Program-made: the position numbers and the translations under genes | Assembly (NCBI GenBank): GCA_036925085.1 | Contig: JAUPFP010000001.1 | Span: 3,084,001 to 3,148,000, forward strand | DNA: 64,000 nucleotides | Direction: 5' to 3' | From: Brachycybe producta | Lineage: Eukaryota; Arthropoda; Diplopoda; Playtdesmida; Andrognathidae | The notes under the pieces: model-generated | Database searches by the model: none | What the model saw: only the letters and a program-made list of their open reading frames with translations | What the model was told of the DNA's origin: nothing | Part shown: in pieces, positions 1 to 24,031 of the stretch | How positions within the stretch are numbered: the stretch's first letter is position 1 | How the letters are laid out: every line of letters starts with the position of its first letter

Positions 1-445
1 CTTTCGAAAACTTCAGTGGCAACTTTTGAAAATGTTAGTTGCAACTTCTCAAAACTTCAGTTTAAACTTTTGACAACTTTCGTTGCAACTTTTGACAACT
101 TTCGTTGCAACTTTTGACAACTTTAGTTGCAACTTTTGACAACTTTAGTTGCAACTTTTGACAACTTTCGTTGCAACTTTTGACAACTTTTGACAACTTT
201 AGTTGCTACTTTTGACAACTTTAGTTGCAACTTTTGACAACTTTAGTTGCAACTTTTGACAACTTTAGTTGCAACTTTTGACAACTTTAGTTGCAACTTT
301 TGACAACTTTAGTTGCAACTTTTGACAACTTTAGTTGCAACTTTTGACAACTTTAGTTGCAACTTTTGACAACTTCAGTGGCATTCATTTGAAAATGTTA
401 GTTGCAACTTTTGAAAACTTCAGTTTAAACTGAACTTTTGAAAAC
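1..445. repeat. 22-bp minisatellite array A
   Basis: Tandem copies of a 22-bp unit built on TTGACAACTTTAGTTGCAAC, nearly perfect from about 60 to 370 and degenerate at both edges. It starts at or before the window edge. It shares the words CAACTTT and AACTTCAG with the array at 1140-1910, so the two probably have a common origin. Confidence 0.9.
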
Positions 446-470
446 TTCAGTTGCCATCTTTGCCCGCTCA

Positions 471-1139
471 ATTTTGTTTATTATATAGTACACTTTTAGA
501 TGAAAAGTAAACTCCTCATTTAAATAATCCATTCAGTAAGTTTGAGTTGACAAGATCCTAGTTTTAACAGCTTGTTTGTGCCTTCCATTATTACAATATA
601 TATTCTAATGTATCCAGGCGCGTGTATTATTTCTTTTAAAAATAAATATCCTATTTGCTTTTAGCTAAAAATAAACTACCAAGGACGACCTAGACAAACA
701 TTGGAAACAAACTCAACTGACTGAGGAGGGAGAGAGAGAGAGAGAGAGGGGAACCTGACTGCCTGCCTGCCTCCCTCCCATCCCTGACTGCATCATGAAT
801 AAAATACACCACTTACTTACGCACTAAAAGCAAAGAATAGAAACAGAAAAATAGCACATATTACACACACTACCCAACAGCCGTCACTTTTTGTCATTTA
901 TCTTTTCTACAGTACGTGTAGGCTGCCGTTAGAATTTCTAGAATTTCTTCTTTCTTTCTTTCCCTCTTCATTTTTAGTTTTTAGACTCAACTTTTTTGTA
1001 TTTGTTAAGTTATAACCACTGTACTCGAAAGTTTAACTACTACAAACAAAATCTAGTTAGTAGAAACTGTTATTTTCTAGTCAGGAGGCTTGTCTGCTAG
1101 CTGTATGTGGGAAACTTCTTGAAATGTTGCTACTGAGTT
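471..1139. other. Non-coding spacer between two minisatellites
   Basis: No gene, convincing open frame or large inverted repeat seen. It holds a short GA-rich run near 727-750, a TTTC-rich run near 945-965 and otherwise AT-rich sequence. It may include upstream non-coding exons of the PKG gene, but no splice signal stands out. Confidence 0.4.
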
Positions 1140-1910
1140 TAAAGTTTTCTTTTTGAAACTTCAGATACAACTTTTTGAAAAGTTCGGGATACAACTTTTT
1201 GAAAAGTTCTGTTACAACCTCGGATACAACTTTTTAAAACTTCAAATACAACTTTTGAATTCAAAAACTTCAGATACAACTTTTGAAAACTTCAGATACA
1301 ACTTTGGAAAACCTCAGATAAACTTTTGAAAACTTCAGATACAACTTTGGAAAACTTCAGACACAACTTCGGAAAGCTTCAGACACAACTTTGGAAAACT
1401 TACGATACAACTTTGGAAAACTTCAGATACAACTTTGGAAAACTTCAGATACAACTTTGGAAAACTTCAGACACAACTTTGGAAAACTTCAGACACAACT
1501 TTAAAAAACTTCAGATACAACTTTGGAAAACTTCAGACACAACTTTGGAAAACTTCAGACACAACTTTGGAAAGCTTCAGATACAACTTTGGAAAGCTTC
1601 AGATACAACTTTGGAAAGCTTCAGATACAACTTTGGAAAGCTTCAGATACAACTTTGGAAAGCTTCAGATACAACTTTGGAAAGCTTCAGATACAACTTT
1701 GGAAAGCTTCAGATACAACTTTGGAAAGCTTCAGATACAACTTTGGAAAGCTTCAGATACAACTTTGGAAAGCTTCAGATACAACTTTGGAAAACTTCAG
1801 ACACAACTTTGGAAAACTTCAGACACAACTTTGGAAAACTTCAGACACAACTTTGGAAAACTTCAGATACAACTTTTGAATTCAAAAACTTCAGATATAA
1901 CTTTGGAAAA
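1140..1910. repeat. 22-bp minisatellite array B
   Basis: About 30 tandem copies of a 22-bp unit built on CTTCAGATACAACTTTGGAA, most regular from 1420 to 1870. Because 22 is not a multiple of three and the unit lacks stops, all three forward frames stay open. The apparent proteins rich in KLQIQLWKASDTT are products of the repeat, not genes. Confidence 0.92.
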
Positions 1911-2202
1911 CTTTGTTTGTGAATACAGTGCGATGTGTCACTTGAACAAAGCTACTGCAAATTAAGCTAATTACTGGAATTGTCTTTTGGTGAAAAATGT
2001 AACAATAGAAATTCTTTAAAGATGTTGTGTAAGTTAGAGAACTTTTGAAAGTTTGTATTTCTATCTGATATTGAAACTGTCATAACTTTTTGTCATATTG
2101 ACACAACACATTTCAACTTGTTATTTTTGGTTCCAAAAACTAAAAGACAGCAATTGAACTTTGGAAGTCCAGTTTTTTCTTCTTCTGCAGAGTCCATCAA
2201 AC

Positions 2203-15569
<13,367 letters not shown>

Positions 15570-17262
15570 TCGGAGAGAGCATCGCATAAACCACGATGCC
15601 ACAGTTTCTCGATTTCAAAAAACAAACAAAAATCCTCGCCATCGGAGAGGACTTAAGTCTTAATCGTCCGATGATACGGGCAGTTACTGACTCGAGGTCA
15701 ATGTTTATATTTAGGCATGCACAAAAGGAACGAACGACTATTACGTTTGATATAAGGGCGAGAGACCGAGGTTAAACCAAGGTGTCACACCTTTAACCCC
15801 CTTCCTCCCGTCAAAAATTGGAAGAAAAACAAAAAAGTTAATTTGAATGAGAAATCAAAAAGGTTTGAACGAACAAGTGCCAAGTTCGTCATAGTCCTTT
15901 TTTTATTGTATAGTAAATGCCAAAATAATGTAAAAAATAGTGCTTCCAATTTGTGACTGTGCCCTTTCATCATATAGTTCGTGCGAGACTTTATTAAAAA
16001 ATATAAATTATGCCAAAATCGTGGTCATTCCTATGTTTGAAATTAAAACAATATCATCGATTGGCTTTCGACTGCCTCGACTAGTCTCTTTTTCCCCCCA
16101 TTCCCTACACACCTCATTGACAAACCGGTTATAATGTTTGTGACTTAATCAGCTGTTTTTTTTTTAAATGCATTCCAATAAGGATAATTACACGATCCAT
16201 TTCTAATTAATTGCTCAATCTCAAAAAAGAGTTGCTCACATAAAAAAAACTAATAATGCTTTAATTAAATGATAATAATAATAATAATTATAAATTACGA
16301 ACAGTGTGACTTTGCCTCTCTCGAGTCAATCATTTCAAATCTTGTTTCTTGTTTTTTTTTTACGACCACCTTGTACGAAATTGCACTTTTCAACGGAAAT
16401 TTATAATGAAATTATTTTTCCGGTTTAATTTTATTGAAATTTATATTTTTTTTTTCTTTGCTTGATGTTTAATTTACATAGATGTTATGCAAATATACAG
16501 AAACATAAAAAAAATCTGCATTTTTCAGAAGCCAACTTTTAAGGAAAACATAATTTGAATGTATTTTAGTTAAAAAAAAAAACTAGAAGTGAAATATTTA
16601 ATAGAAATAAAAAGTGTTTGAAATTTAAACTTTTTATTTTAGTTTTTGAAATTATTCAATTTTAAGATTTTTATGTCATGATAAATTATTTTAATAAATT
16701 TATTTCAAATTACGATAATTCGGATTTTGACAATGCATTTTGCATGTTGCAAAATTGGACTCTTGTCCTTCTGTCACAAGCTTTCTTAGCTTGTTTGCTG
16801 ACTAAATTTTTCAAATTCTTATTGAAAAGCCGAGTACAAAATACGCTCTCTTATATTAGGTATCAAATAGTAATGCAATAAATTTGACCAAATGGTCTTA
16901 AAAATGCTGGCCATTTGCTTTTTTTTTTAATTGTTCTAATTATTTGCAAAAATTCCAACTTTGCATAAAACATGTCAGATAGTAAGTTCATTTTTAACAA
17001 ATATTATACTTTGATATTTGGCTGAATAATCGTTCGAATAGTTTTTCTTTCGTAAATTTACTAATGGATTTTCTAAATTACTTTCAATGTTGTTTTTTTT
17101 TTTTTTTTAAAAAAAGTGGCTTCAAAAGTTTGAAATAATCAGAATTTTATTTTCTGTAATTTGTATTTTTTTTGTCTTTTTTTTTGCATTGTTTATAAAA
17201 GCAGCCTTAAATGTTAATTGTGTTTTATTGTATTTTCAAATCAAATGTACAGATGAAATAAA
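15570..17262 (+). other. Probable PKG 3' UTR region
   Basis: Sequence after the PKG stop without another gene. AATAAA hexamers occur at 16606-16611 and 17257-17262; either could be the cleavage signal. A scrap of non-LTR 3' tail in sense orientation (TTGACAATGCATTTTGCATG, GGACTCTTGTCC) sits at about 16722-16825. The UTR end cannot be fixed from sequence alone. Confidence 0.4.
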
Positions 17263-18027
17263 AGTTTTTTTTTTTAAGAAAGTGAAATAAACATAATTGT
17301 CATTTCAGATTAATTTTAGGTTTAATTTTCGTAACTGATATATTATTTTCTGATATCTAAAAATGCTTTTGACTAATAACAAGTTTGACTTTAGTTCTTT
17401 TTTTTTAGACCTTTTATTTTCTGAATTGATTAAGAAAATTGTAAACATTATCAAGGTTTTATAGTCAGGACATTATTATTACATTTTTAACGATTTAAAC
17501 TTAGTCATTAAAATTAATACTGTTTTATTTATCATGGGAAAAATAGAAACATTAATTAACGCGTATTTGTTTTGAGATTAAGTGATTATTAATAAGGGTT
17601 CGAATTTTTTTTTTGGCAGTAGACAATTTTAAATTATAAAAATGCTAAAAAATATTACACAAAAACATCAAAAATATGCAATAAAAATAAGACTTAAAAG
17701 TAATACAATTAGAAGAAAAACTTAATAATGATAATTAAGTTTTTTATTGTCTAACCACACTATTAACCGCATATTTAAATATTTGTTCATTAATATACAT
17801 GCAAATTATTTAATTAAATATCTTACTTTTTAATGAAAATTGCTTATTTTATTATATAATCAAAATATGGAAAAGATTTTTTCCTTTAAAACTTTATAAT
17901 CATAATAATTTTTTTTTAGAAATTTAACTGAAAAACAGCAATATTTTTTTTGCAAAAATTTATTTTAAATATAAAAGAATAATTAATAATGATGACAGAA
18001 AATTTCTCAAAATATGAACTGAAAAAG

Positions 18028-18225
18028 TGTGTTAGAAACTAGAAAGGTTTAAAAAAAATATATTCTGCTAACCATCGCCTGTTTAAATTAGAGCTATTTT
18101 TTCAAACTTTACATAAATAGTTAAATCTGAAAAATATCAACGTAAAATTATAGTTAAATGATAAATAGTATGCTTTAATAGCTACTCTTCTAGTTTCTAA
18201 AGCACTTCCAAGTTTGTCTTAATTT
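18028..18225. mobile_element. TCTAGTTTC foldback element, degenerate copy
   Basis: Begins GTGTTAGAAACTAGAAAGG and ends with the inverse CTTCTAGTTTCTAAAGCACTT. It is the most diverged member of a foldback family repeated many times further right (29-62 kb). Confidence 0.6.
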
Positions 18226-18234
18226 TCCTTCTGT

Positions 18235-18522
18235 AATACCTTGTACACACATGAGTTAAATGAATTCAAATTAAATGTGTTTAGGTGAATTATACGGAAT
18301 CCAGTTAAGGACATGAACACCAAATAAAAATTGACTTATTAATATTTTAAATTGAAATACTAAATCAATAGTTTAGATATTATATTTAAGTATTAATTCA
18401 ATATTTTCAGATTATTAACTGAATTAATTGAATTCGACATATTGTTTGTCCTTCACAGGGCTCTGTAGAACACATTATTTAAATGCATTTAAATTATCAG
18501 GTGTATAATTAGGTAGAATAAG
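18235..18522. mobile_element. TTGTACAC-type MITE, copy 1
   Basis: Left end ACCTTGTACACACATGAGTT and a right end which, reversed, reads ACCTAATTATACACCTGATA, forming imperfect inverted repeats of about 40 bp. Copy 2 at 61919-62230 is collinear across the whole element, including GGAATCCAGTTAAGGACATG and GGGCTCTGTAGAACACATT. Confidence 0.8.
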
Positions 18523-21488
18523 ACAGAATAACCACATTTATAAGGAAAAATTATAAAATATTACAAAGCAAATTACTGCAAAATTACAAATAATATATTT
18601 ATTTGCAATAAATGACACATGGTCTTTCTACTTTTAACACGTGTTCACGGCGTGAACTAACCTTAGAAAAACAACCATTATTTTAAGCGTGTAATTTTAT
18701 ATAATTACAGTCTCGACCAATAAAATAAATACTTGAAATTTTTCTTTCTAGAAGTTTCATTCGATCTGTAAAAACAAAAACATCGTCAACATTCCACGAC
18801 ATACATTAATATATAAATATAAGCCCCCTGATACTTCATTTTAAAATATTCCTATCACGAAATTTTATTTTTATTTAATACTGGTTCTTGTTTTTTTAAA
18901 AAAAAATATTAATATTAATTAATAATATTTCATTAATATTCTAATATTAATACGTGCAAATTATTTAATTTAATATCTCATTTTTTAATGAAAATTGCTT
19001 ATTTTATTATATAATCAAAATACAGAAAAGATTTTTTATCCTTTATGATAAAAAATAAACATTGTCTGAAATATTTTACTTTTAGTTTTAAAAACTTGTT
19101 TTTGACCCTCAGAAAGGGTCACTTGGTGTTTACAAAGGTTTATGTTGTTGAGAACATTCCATGACGTCAACCATACTCATTGCCCTTCTAATTTATAATA
19201 AAAATAACAATAGAAGAATTATAGCATAAAATGCGCAAGAAATCATTTCATGCCAAAAAAAAAACAATTAATACATTAGGCTTAATCTGTAATAATTGAA
19301 CAATATGCACAGTTATTATATTTTCTAATTTTCATTTAATATTTTGTTATAATTAATGAATTTGGCATTTTGTCTAAATATTGAGCAAAAATATTTGGAT
19401 TTTAAAATTTTCCATTTGAATACCATTGAATTTAATAGAGGTCATTTAGCAATTTTTTTTTATAAAAGTACAAGGTGCATGCAACGTTGTACAAAATTGA
19501 ATTTAGATTAGACTTGATATAATAATTTAAAAGTTTTGTTCAAAAGTAGAAAAACAATCAAGATTTAATTATAAAACATTGTTAAATTTGTAAATCTATG
19601 AATGGCATTACATATTGTTCAATACAATAATTTTAATATAATTTTTTTTTATATGATGCCAATATGAAAATTAGCATTTTTCATAAATTATTAATGAATT
19701 TTATGAATATTTTGTTAATTAATTAATTTATTCTTAATTATTTTTTTAAAAAAATTTTGATTATTATATTGTATAATTTTTAATGGCTTCATAAATATTT
19801 TTCAAAATTTGTTTTATTTTTTAAAAAAATTTTATTTATAATTTTTGTTTATCAAAAACCTTAATTAGAAATGTGTAATTATTCAATATTTTCACTTTAC
19901 TTACCTACACATAAGATAGTACTTACCTGGTTAACTTTGCAACATACTCAATAAACTAATGTTATAAAGAAAGGCAAAAATTAAACACTTTTAAGATATT
20001 TATTAGAAATCCAAACATTTTACAAATTGTAAAATGATTGCCATGACCAAAAAAAAAATGTTACCATTAATATTTTTTTAAATTTGATGTTATATTAAAT
20101 TTTTTTTGTTTTTACTTCAGTTATTACATTTCTAAAACTGACAGCCATTTTGAAATGTAATAATAATCATTTTTTGTAAAATTTTACAAAACTGTCAAAT
20201 TCATATTCAATTGCCCCAAAAATAATATTGCATGAAGGTTTATCCTGAACCACACTTTTATGGTACAAAAACACAAAAAAAGTTGTAATTAGAATTATAG
20301 TGAATTTTACACTTCCTTCACTTTTTTGTCATTGAAAATCCAATAACTTTTCTTGTAATGTTCCACATGTAGAATAGCGGAAATTCCCCAATTTGTGGCC
20401 ATTTTATTTCATTATGATACCCCCATCATATATACCCTAAAATGACTTATTATTTCAGCTACCAGACGGCGCTATTTTGTAAATAAAATTTATTAATGTG
20501 GTTATTTAAGTAAATTATGCAATATATATGTAGGACAAAACATGGAATTCTCTCAAATAGGGTATTTCATAATGTATTAACATTTATCTAACATTATACA
20601 ATTCAATTTAGAACATTTATACATTACATATGGAGGCTATTGGGCCTACCACTGAGGCCTCATTTGTGTCTCTGAAACTATTGTTTGGACATTAACATTG
20701 TACTTGATGTAATAATATGGTGAGCACATAATATATTTCAAAATGTATTATTGTTTCAAATTGTCCTTACTGACATGTATTGTTAAATATGAAACAATTG
20801 TTATAATTAAAATATAGTTTATCAGCTAATTTTTTAACTGATATAAAAGTTTTAGAAATTTTTAGTAAATTTTAGTCAAAATTTATAATTTAAAATAAAC
20901 TATAAAATAAAATTTTTGTCAGGTTAAATATTTGATCTAAAATCATTTAGGCGAATATTGTTAGGAATTATTTAGTATAAAGAAGAGAAAACAACCAGAG
21001 TATATGTTTCTTTTTACTTAATATATATTTTCAAATAAATTAAATTCTATTTTAAATGTTTTCCATATCTTAATTTTTTCAAAAAAATAGTTTTAAAACC
21101 AACTTGTGTGAAACCGGTTTTGGCCCATAACAATTTTAATCGATGTTATGATGGAAAATAACTGAATGATCATCATCTCTCAAAAATATTCCTCAAAATA
21201 TGTTGTTCAGATGAAATCACATTTTTTTTAAATAATGAATTTATATGAGTTTTAATCACATTGACTTTGTCTGTAAACCTTGGTCTACTCAACCCCTGGG
21301 TCTATTCAACTTATTTTGTTGTCCATCATATTTTGGAAAAAAACATAATGGCATCGTAGTTGACACATGTTGTTAGAAATAAGAAACAGAAACAAGAAAA
21401 ATGTTAAAAATTTGTTTAAAAAGTACGATATTAATAATAATAAATTAATAATAATTATAGTTGTCTTTTATTGGCATAAAATAAACTA

Positions 21489-21923
21489 TTAGGGTTGGTA
21501 GGAAAATAATTGCGGTTTTTGTTTTCTCAGCTAATAACGAAATTTATGAATAACTAACTTTATTAATTGAAATACGTGCCATTAAAATTAACACTTTCTT
21601 GTCAATTAATTACTTGTTTATTTATTCCGGTGGTGTAAAATTCCAGAGTCTTGGAGTTGATAAAATTTTGAAATGCATTTTGGCAGCAGCTAACCTACGT
21701 TGTTCAAGATTTTTGTTTCTTATCCATTTTCAATTAAATAGCCTAAATTGAAACACAATTAACAATAAAAACCAAAGTTAATATTACTCAAATACAAACC
21801 GCAAATGCACTTTCAAAAGATCTTAACACAAACACAATGTAAATTACACTTATATTGAAAACAATTGAGTTTAAATTGCATGCAGTAAACAAAAACCGCA
21901 ATTATTTTCCTACCAACCTAATA
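21489..21923. mobile_element. GGTTGGTAGG-type MITE
   Basis: Terminal inverted repeats of about 35 bp: left GGTTGGTAGGAAAATAATTG, right CAATTATTTTCCTACCAACC, both continuing into GCGGTTTTTGTTT. The span is about 430 bp with no open frame. Only copy seen in the window. Confidence 0.85.
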
Positions 21924-23190
21924 CAAAAAACTATAATATAATTATTGTTAAACATATAAAGAAAAATTAGTTGATTTTTTTTTAAAAAAAAAAGTTGATT
22001 TTTTACGAAGCTAATTTGTCGATATAAACAGTTTTCAAATCGTCATAAAAAGTTTAAAATAAAAGATATCATCATTAAAATTCATTTAGTATATTTTTTT
22101 CTAAATATTATACTGAAATTTACAAAGAAAAACATTTTTTTACTTTCAAGAAGGCGGTAAAAATATTAGATAAATTTTTGATAATTTCACTAAGTTATAA
22201 AATGTTTATTTTAAATGATATTAAATATTTTTTTCAATCATTGAATATTATTAAAACAAATTTTACAAATTATATTTTCTTATTGAAAATAAGGCACCAG
22301 GATAAAATATATTAAATTTTGAAGAAAAAAAAAAGTTTATTTTAAAAGATATATGCCATATTTGACTATAACACATTTATTTTAATGAACTATAAACTTT
22401 GTTTTGTTTGTTAAAGTTGTTTACTGTTAGAGAGTAGGTCAACAACGTGACATTGTAGGAAATGAAATAATGGAGGTCAATTCTCAGTTTAACATAAACA
22501 AGAAAAGAAAAATGAACTCCAATCAAACAAGTGTTTAATTAATACATAAATGTGACACTGAAAACAACAACATAATTCAATGGACACGTGATTATCTAAA
22601 AAACTAGAAACAGAACTTTCTTGAAGATTCAACAACAAAATTCCTTAATCTCAGTATGGAATCTTTTTTTTTTCAATTAATTTTAATTAATTCCGCCCAT
22701 TTTTTTTGTTTTGTTTTGCTTCTTCACATCCAAAATTTAATGTCTAGAGAGTAGAAAGTGTTTTTTTTATGGTTATAAAATCACGTGATGGAAATTTACC
22801 AGTGTTTTAACATTAGACTCTTGTGAGTCTTATCTAAGAGAACCTTTAGGTCAGGTGGATCTTCCATTGGTTAACATGGAATTGCCCCTCCAAGTCTGTT
22901 AACTATATATATGACTGGTTTAACTTCACCATCAACAATTTAAAAATCTCAGTACAACTGAATAGAGTCAACTCTCAAGCTCTAGTTAGCATCTCTCAGC
23001 TATTTTTTTTAGAAAAGTTTTTATAAGGTGGCTTAATAGTAATTTTTATATAATAATTGATGATGACCTTTTTTTAAAGAAAAAGCAACAAGAACTAAAT
23101 TATAATAATATATATGTTAATGATATATAGAAAGTATTTTAATTAATAATATATTTTAAAATTAACTTCTTTTTTTTAAATAGAATTTTA
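21924..23190. other. Intergenic sequence upstream of synthase 1, with a possible promoter
   Basis: No coding sequence. The stretch at 22840-23000 is less AT-rich than its surroundings and holds CCATTGG (22865-22871) and AACTATATATATGAC (about 22900-22915), which could be a CCAAT/TATA promoter whose leader splices to the first coding exon. The ATG at 24032 has a usable acceptor (TAATTAG, about 24011-24017). Weak evidence. Confidence 0.25.
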
Positions 23191-23735
23191 AATGATTTTC
23201 GAAATTATTTGGCGCCAAACTAAATAAACGCGTGAGTTTTTAAAAATCATTTTGGCGGCACAAATATTAACGTGAAGTTTTTTTAAAAATTATTTTGTGC
23301 CAAATTATAAAAGTGAAGTATTTTTTAAAAATCATATTGGGGACAAAATATAAATTTTGAATTTTTAAACAATGATTTTGGCGCCAAACTATAAAAGGGA
23401 AATTTTAAAAAATCATTTCGGAGCCAAAATATAAAAGTGAAATTTTTAAAAAAATCATTTTGGCGCCAAAATATTAAAATGAAATTTTTAAAAAAATCAT
23501 TTTGGCGCCAAATTATAAAAGTAAAATTTTTAAAAATCATTTTGGAGCCAAAATATAAAAGTGAAGTATTTTTAAAAATCATAATGGGGCCAAAATATTA
23601 ATTTTTAATTTTTAAAAAATCATTTTGGCGCCAAAATATAAATTTTTAATTTTTAAAAAATCATTTTGGCGCCAAATTATAAAAGTGAAGTATGTTTAAA
23701 AATCATATTGGGGCCAAAATATCATTTTTCATCTA
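23191..23735. repeat. Array of TTTGGCGCCAAA palindromes (about 45-60-bp period)
   Basis: About ten copies of an irregular 45-60-bp unit alternating AAAAATCAT with a GC palindrome and ATAAAAGTGAA. Six copies keep the palindrome TTTGGCGCCAAA (near 23208, 23378, 23458, 23501, 23624, 23665); others are mutated to TTGGGGCCAAAA or TTCGGAGCC. It lies 300-840 bp before the first synthase start codon. The palindrome matches the known E2F consensus. Confidence 0.88.
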
Positions 23736-24031
23736 AAATTAATTGTGAATGTTTGTTCATTTTCAAACAGCCGTAAAACCTTTATTTTAAAATTTACTTC
23801 CAAAAAAAAAACGTTTAGTTTGAAAGATATTTTTCATAAAAAAATAACTTAAAATATTTACTTGCTTATTTTCTAGTATTTTTTAAACAAACTTTGAATT
23901 TTGTTTCTTAAAGTTGCTTTTTTTATAAAAAAAAAAAGTTCACATCTAATATTTTTAATATGTATCAACCCGCAGTATTATATAATAATTAATAATATAT
24001 TGATTATGCCTAATTAGTTATTTTCTGAACA

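Larger units (their letters stand above)
17263..21488. other. AT-rich intergenic sequence
   Basis: No gene found on either strand. It contains short runs of T or A, a degenerate foldback copy at 18028-18225 and a MITE at 18235-18522 (listed separately). A 60-bp AT-rich piece at 17795-17875 recurs at 18950-19035 (both with TCAAAATA and GAAAAGATTTTTT). Nothing else recognised. Confidence 0.45.

Noticed and set aside
1326-1965. Open frames of 118-198 codons, Trp/Gln/Lys-rich
   Set aside because: All three forward frames are open because of the 22-bp repeat; no splice, start context or family resemblance.
15940-16134. 64-codon frame after the PKG stop
   Set aside because: Lies in the likely 3' UTR; no resemblance to known proteins.
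23325-23582. 85-codon reverse frame rich in Phe/Asn/Trp
   Set aside because: Product of the palindrome array before synthase copy 1.
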